Shown here one piece after another: positions 5,988 to 6,598 of a stretch of 6,598 bases of DNA; position 1 is the first letter of the stretch, and every line of letters starts with the position of its first letter. Source of the DNA: Gemmatimonadota bacterium. GTDB lineage: Bacteria > Gemmatimonadota > Gemmatimonadetes > Longimicrobiales > Gaopeijiaceae. The notes below the pieces were generated by a model, which worked only from the letters and a program-made list of their open reading frames with translations, had not been told where the DNA came from and made no database searches. The stretch covers positions 1 through 6,598 of the forward strand of contig JAHHMJ010000694.1 of NCBI GenBank assembly GCA_018678395.1, read 5' to 3'. Both the position numbers and the translations under genes were made by a program.

Positions 5988-6598
5988 TCAGCGCCAGCCC
6001 AGCGTCACGCGGTGAATTCCGTCGCTGCCTTCGGCGGGTTGGAAGGCGTAGTCGATCACGAGGTCGTCTCCCCAGAACGAGCCGCCCAGGCTGACTGGGC
6101 TCGCATCGCCCTCCGGAACCGTACGGGCGCCCAGCCGCGCGACGAACGTCCGGCCGCGAATGGGCCAGTAGCCGAACTCCAGACCCCCGCCCACGAGCCA
6201 CTCCCCGTCGGCGCGCCGGGAGACGTCGATGGCGCCCCCGAGGTCGAGCGGGCCGAGCGGACGCCCGTACGCGCCCCATCCGAGGCCGAGCTCGACCGGG
6301 AGGTCCACCTCGACCTCGCCCCAGGTGGCGGGCGCGCCGAGGTTGCGGGCGCGAGCGTGGAGCCACCCGGGCCCGAGGCGCCGCGCGAGCCCGAGATCGA
6401 AGGCGAGGCCGGCCACGTTGCTGGCACCGTACCGCTGCACCCAATACTTCGCGGCGACCCCGGCTCGCAGCCCGAACAGGGTGCGCCCGTACCCCACGGT
6501 CAGGGCCAACTCCGACGCGCCTTCTCCGCCCTCGGCGAGCAATGGGTCGACCCCTCCGGCATAGGCCTCCGGACGGGTCGACCCGTTCCAGTCGAGGG
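5988..6598 (-). CDS. PorV/PorQ-like outer-membrane beta-barrel protein, C-terminal part (5' end outside window)
   Basis: The visible 202 residues are made of alternating amphipathic strands separated by Gly/Asp/Asn turns, as expected of an outer-membrane barrel. The frame stays open to the window edge, so the N-terminus with its signal peptide is missing; the TTG at 6542 is internal. Features pointing to the PorV/PorQ (FadL-related) family are a strand with LALTVGYGRTLFGLRAGVAAKYW, the AFDLGLARRL segment, then LHARARNLGAP, and a final strand HRVTLGWR. PorV is known in Bacteroidota as a type IX secretion partner, but Gemmatimonadota-like genomes carry many stand-alone relatives, so no secretion role should be assumed here. 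A generic barrel protein of another family is the alternative. It converges on the hydrolase lipoprotein gene with a 16-bp gap. Confidence 0.75.
   Translation of the reverse strand, partial: LDWNGSTRPEAYAGGVDPLLAEGGEGASELALTVGYGRTLFGLRAGVAAKYWVQRYGASNVAGLAFDLGLARRLGPGWLHARARNLGAPATWGEVEVDLPVELGLGWGAYGRPLGPLDLGGAIDVSRRADGEWLVGGGLEFGYWPIRGRTFVARLGARTVPEGDASPVSLGGSFWGDDLVIDYAFQPAEGSDGIHRVTLGWR
6544..6584. repeat. Pair of identical 10-bp palindromes inside the PorV-like gene
   Basis: GGGTCGACCC occurs at 6544-6553 and again at 6575-6584, with 31 bp between equivalent positions. Between them CCTCCGG is directly repeated (6553-6559 and 6566-6572). Each palindrome is self-complementary, and the two copies can also pair with each other as a 10-bp stem. 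The stretch is coding (around STRPEAYAGGVDP on the minus strand). Confidence 0.6.

Noticed and set aside
5713..6444. Minus-strand open frame spanning the convergent junction at 5971-5988
   Set aside because: It is strongly Arg/Ala-rich, out of frame with the barrel gene and antisense to the hydrolase end.

Overview
The window is a GC-rich, tightly packed stretch of bacterial chromosome. The gene families point to Gemmatimonadota or a close relative. The main clues are a 6-bladed beta-propeller lipoprotein carrying the GREGDGPGEF signature, a PorV/PorQ-type outer-membrane barrel protein, and two lipobox signal peptides typical of a diderm. This placement is an inference from family content, not a phylogenetic result. 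I see no rRNA, tRNA, CRISPR, transposase, integrase or phage gene.

Layout, left to right. (1) 2-637 (+): the C-terminal part of a glycerate kinase, cut by the window edge. (2) 653-1972 (-): a secreted lipoprotein predicted to fold as a beta-propeller, converging on the kinase. (3) 2092-3108 (+): a cytosolic NAPE-PLD/RomA-like metallo-beta-lactamase-fold hydrolase, diverging from the propeller gene across 119 bp. (4) 3105-3356 (+): a small CPXCG zinc-ribbon-like protein whose start codon overlaps the hydrolase stop as ATGA. (5) 3363-3827 (-): a cytosolic PpiB-type cyclophilin. (6) 4025-5971 (+): a 648-residue lipoprotein with an alpha/beta-hydrolase domain and a C-terminal beta-rich region interrupted by an acidic low-complexity stretch. 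(7) 5988-6598 (-): the C-terminal part of a PorV/PorQ-like outer-membrane protein, cut by the window edge.

The genes alternate in orientation. There are three convergent junctions (gaps of 15, 6 and 16 bp) and two divergent junctions (119 and 197 bp). Only genes 3 and 4 look like an operon. The rest appear to be separate housekeeping or envelope genes: glycerate phosphorylation, proline isomerisation, and three envelope proteins (two lipoproteins and an outer-membrane barrel). I find no evidence of a dedicated multi-gene system. The most unusual items are the domain architecture of the alpha/beta-hydrolase lipoprotein, the coupled hydrolase/CPXCG pair, and the near absence of Shine-Dalgarno sequences except at the propeller lipoprotein.
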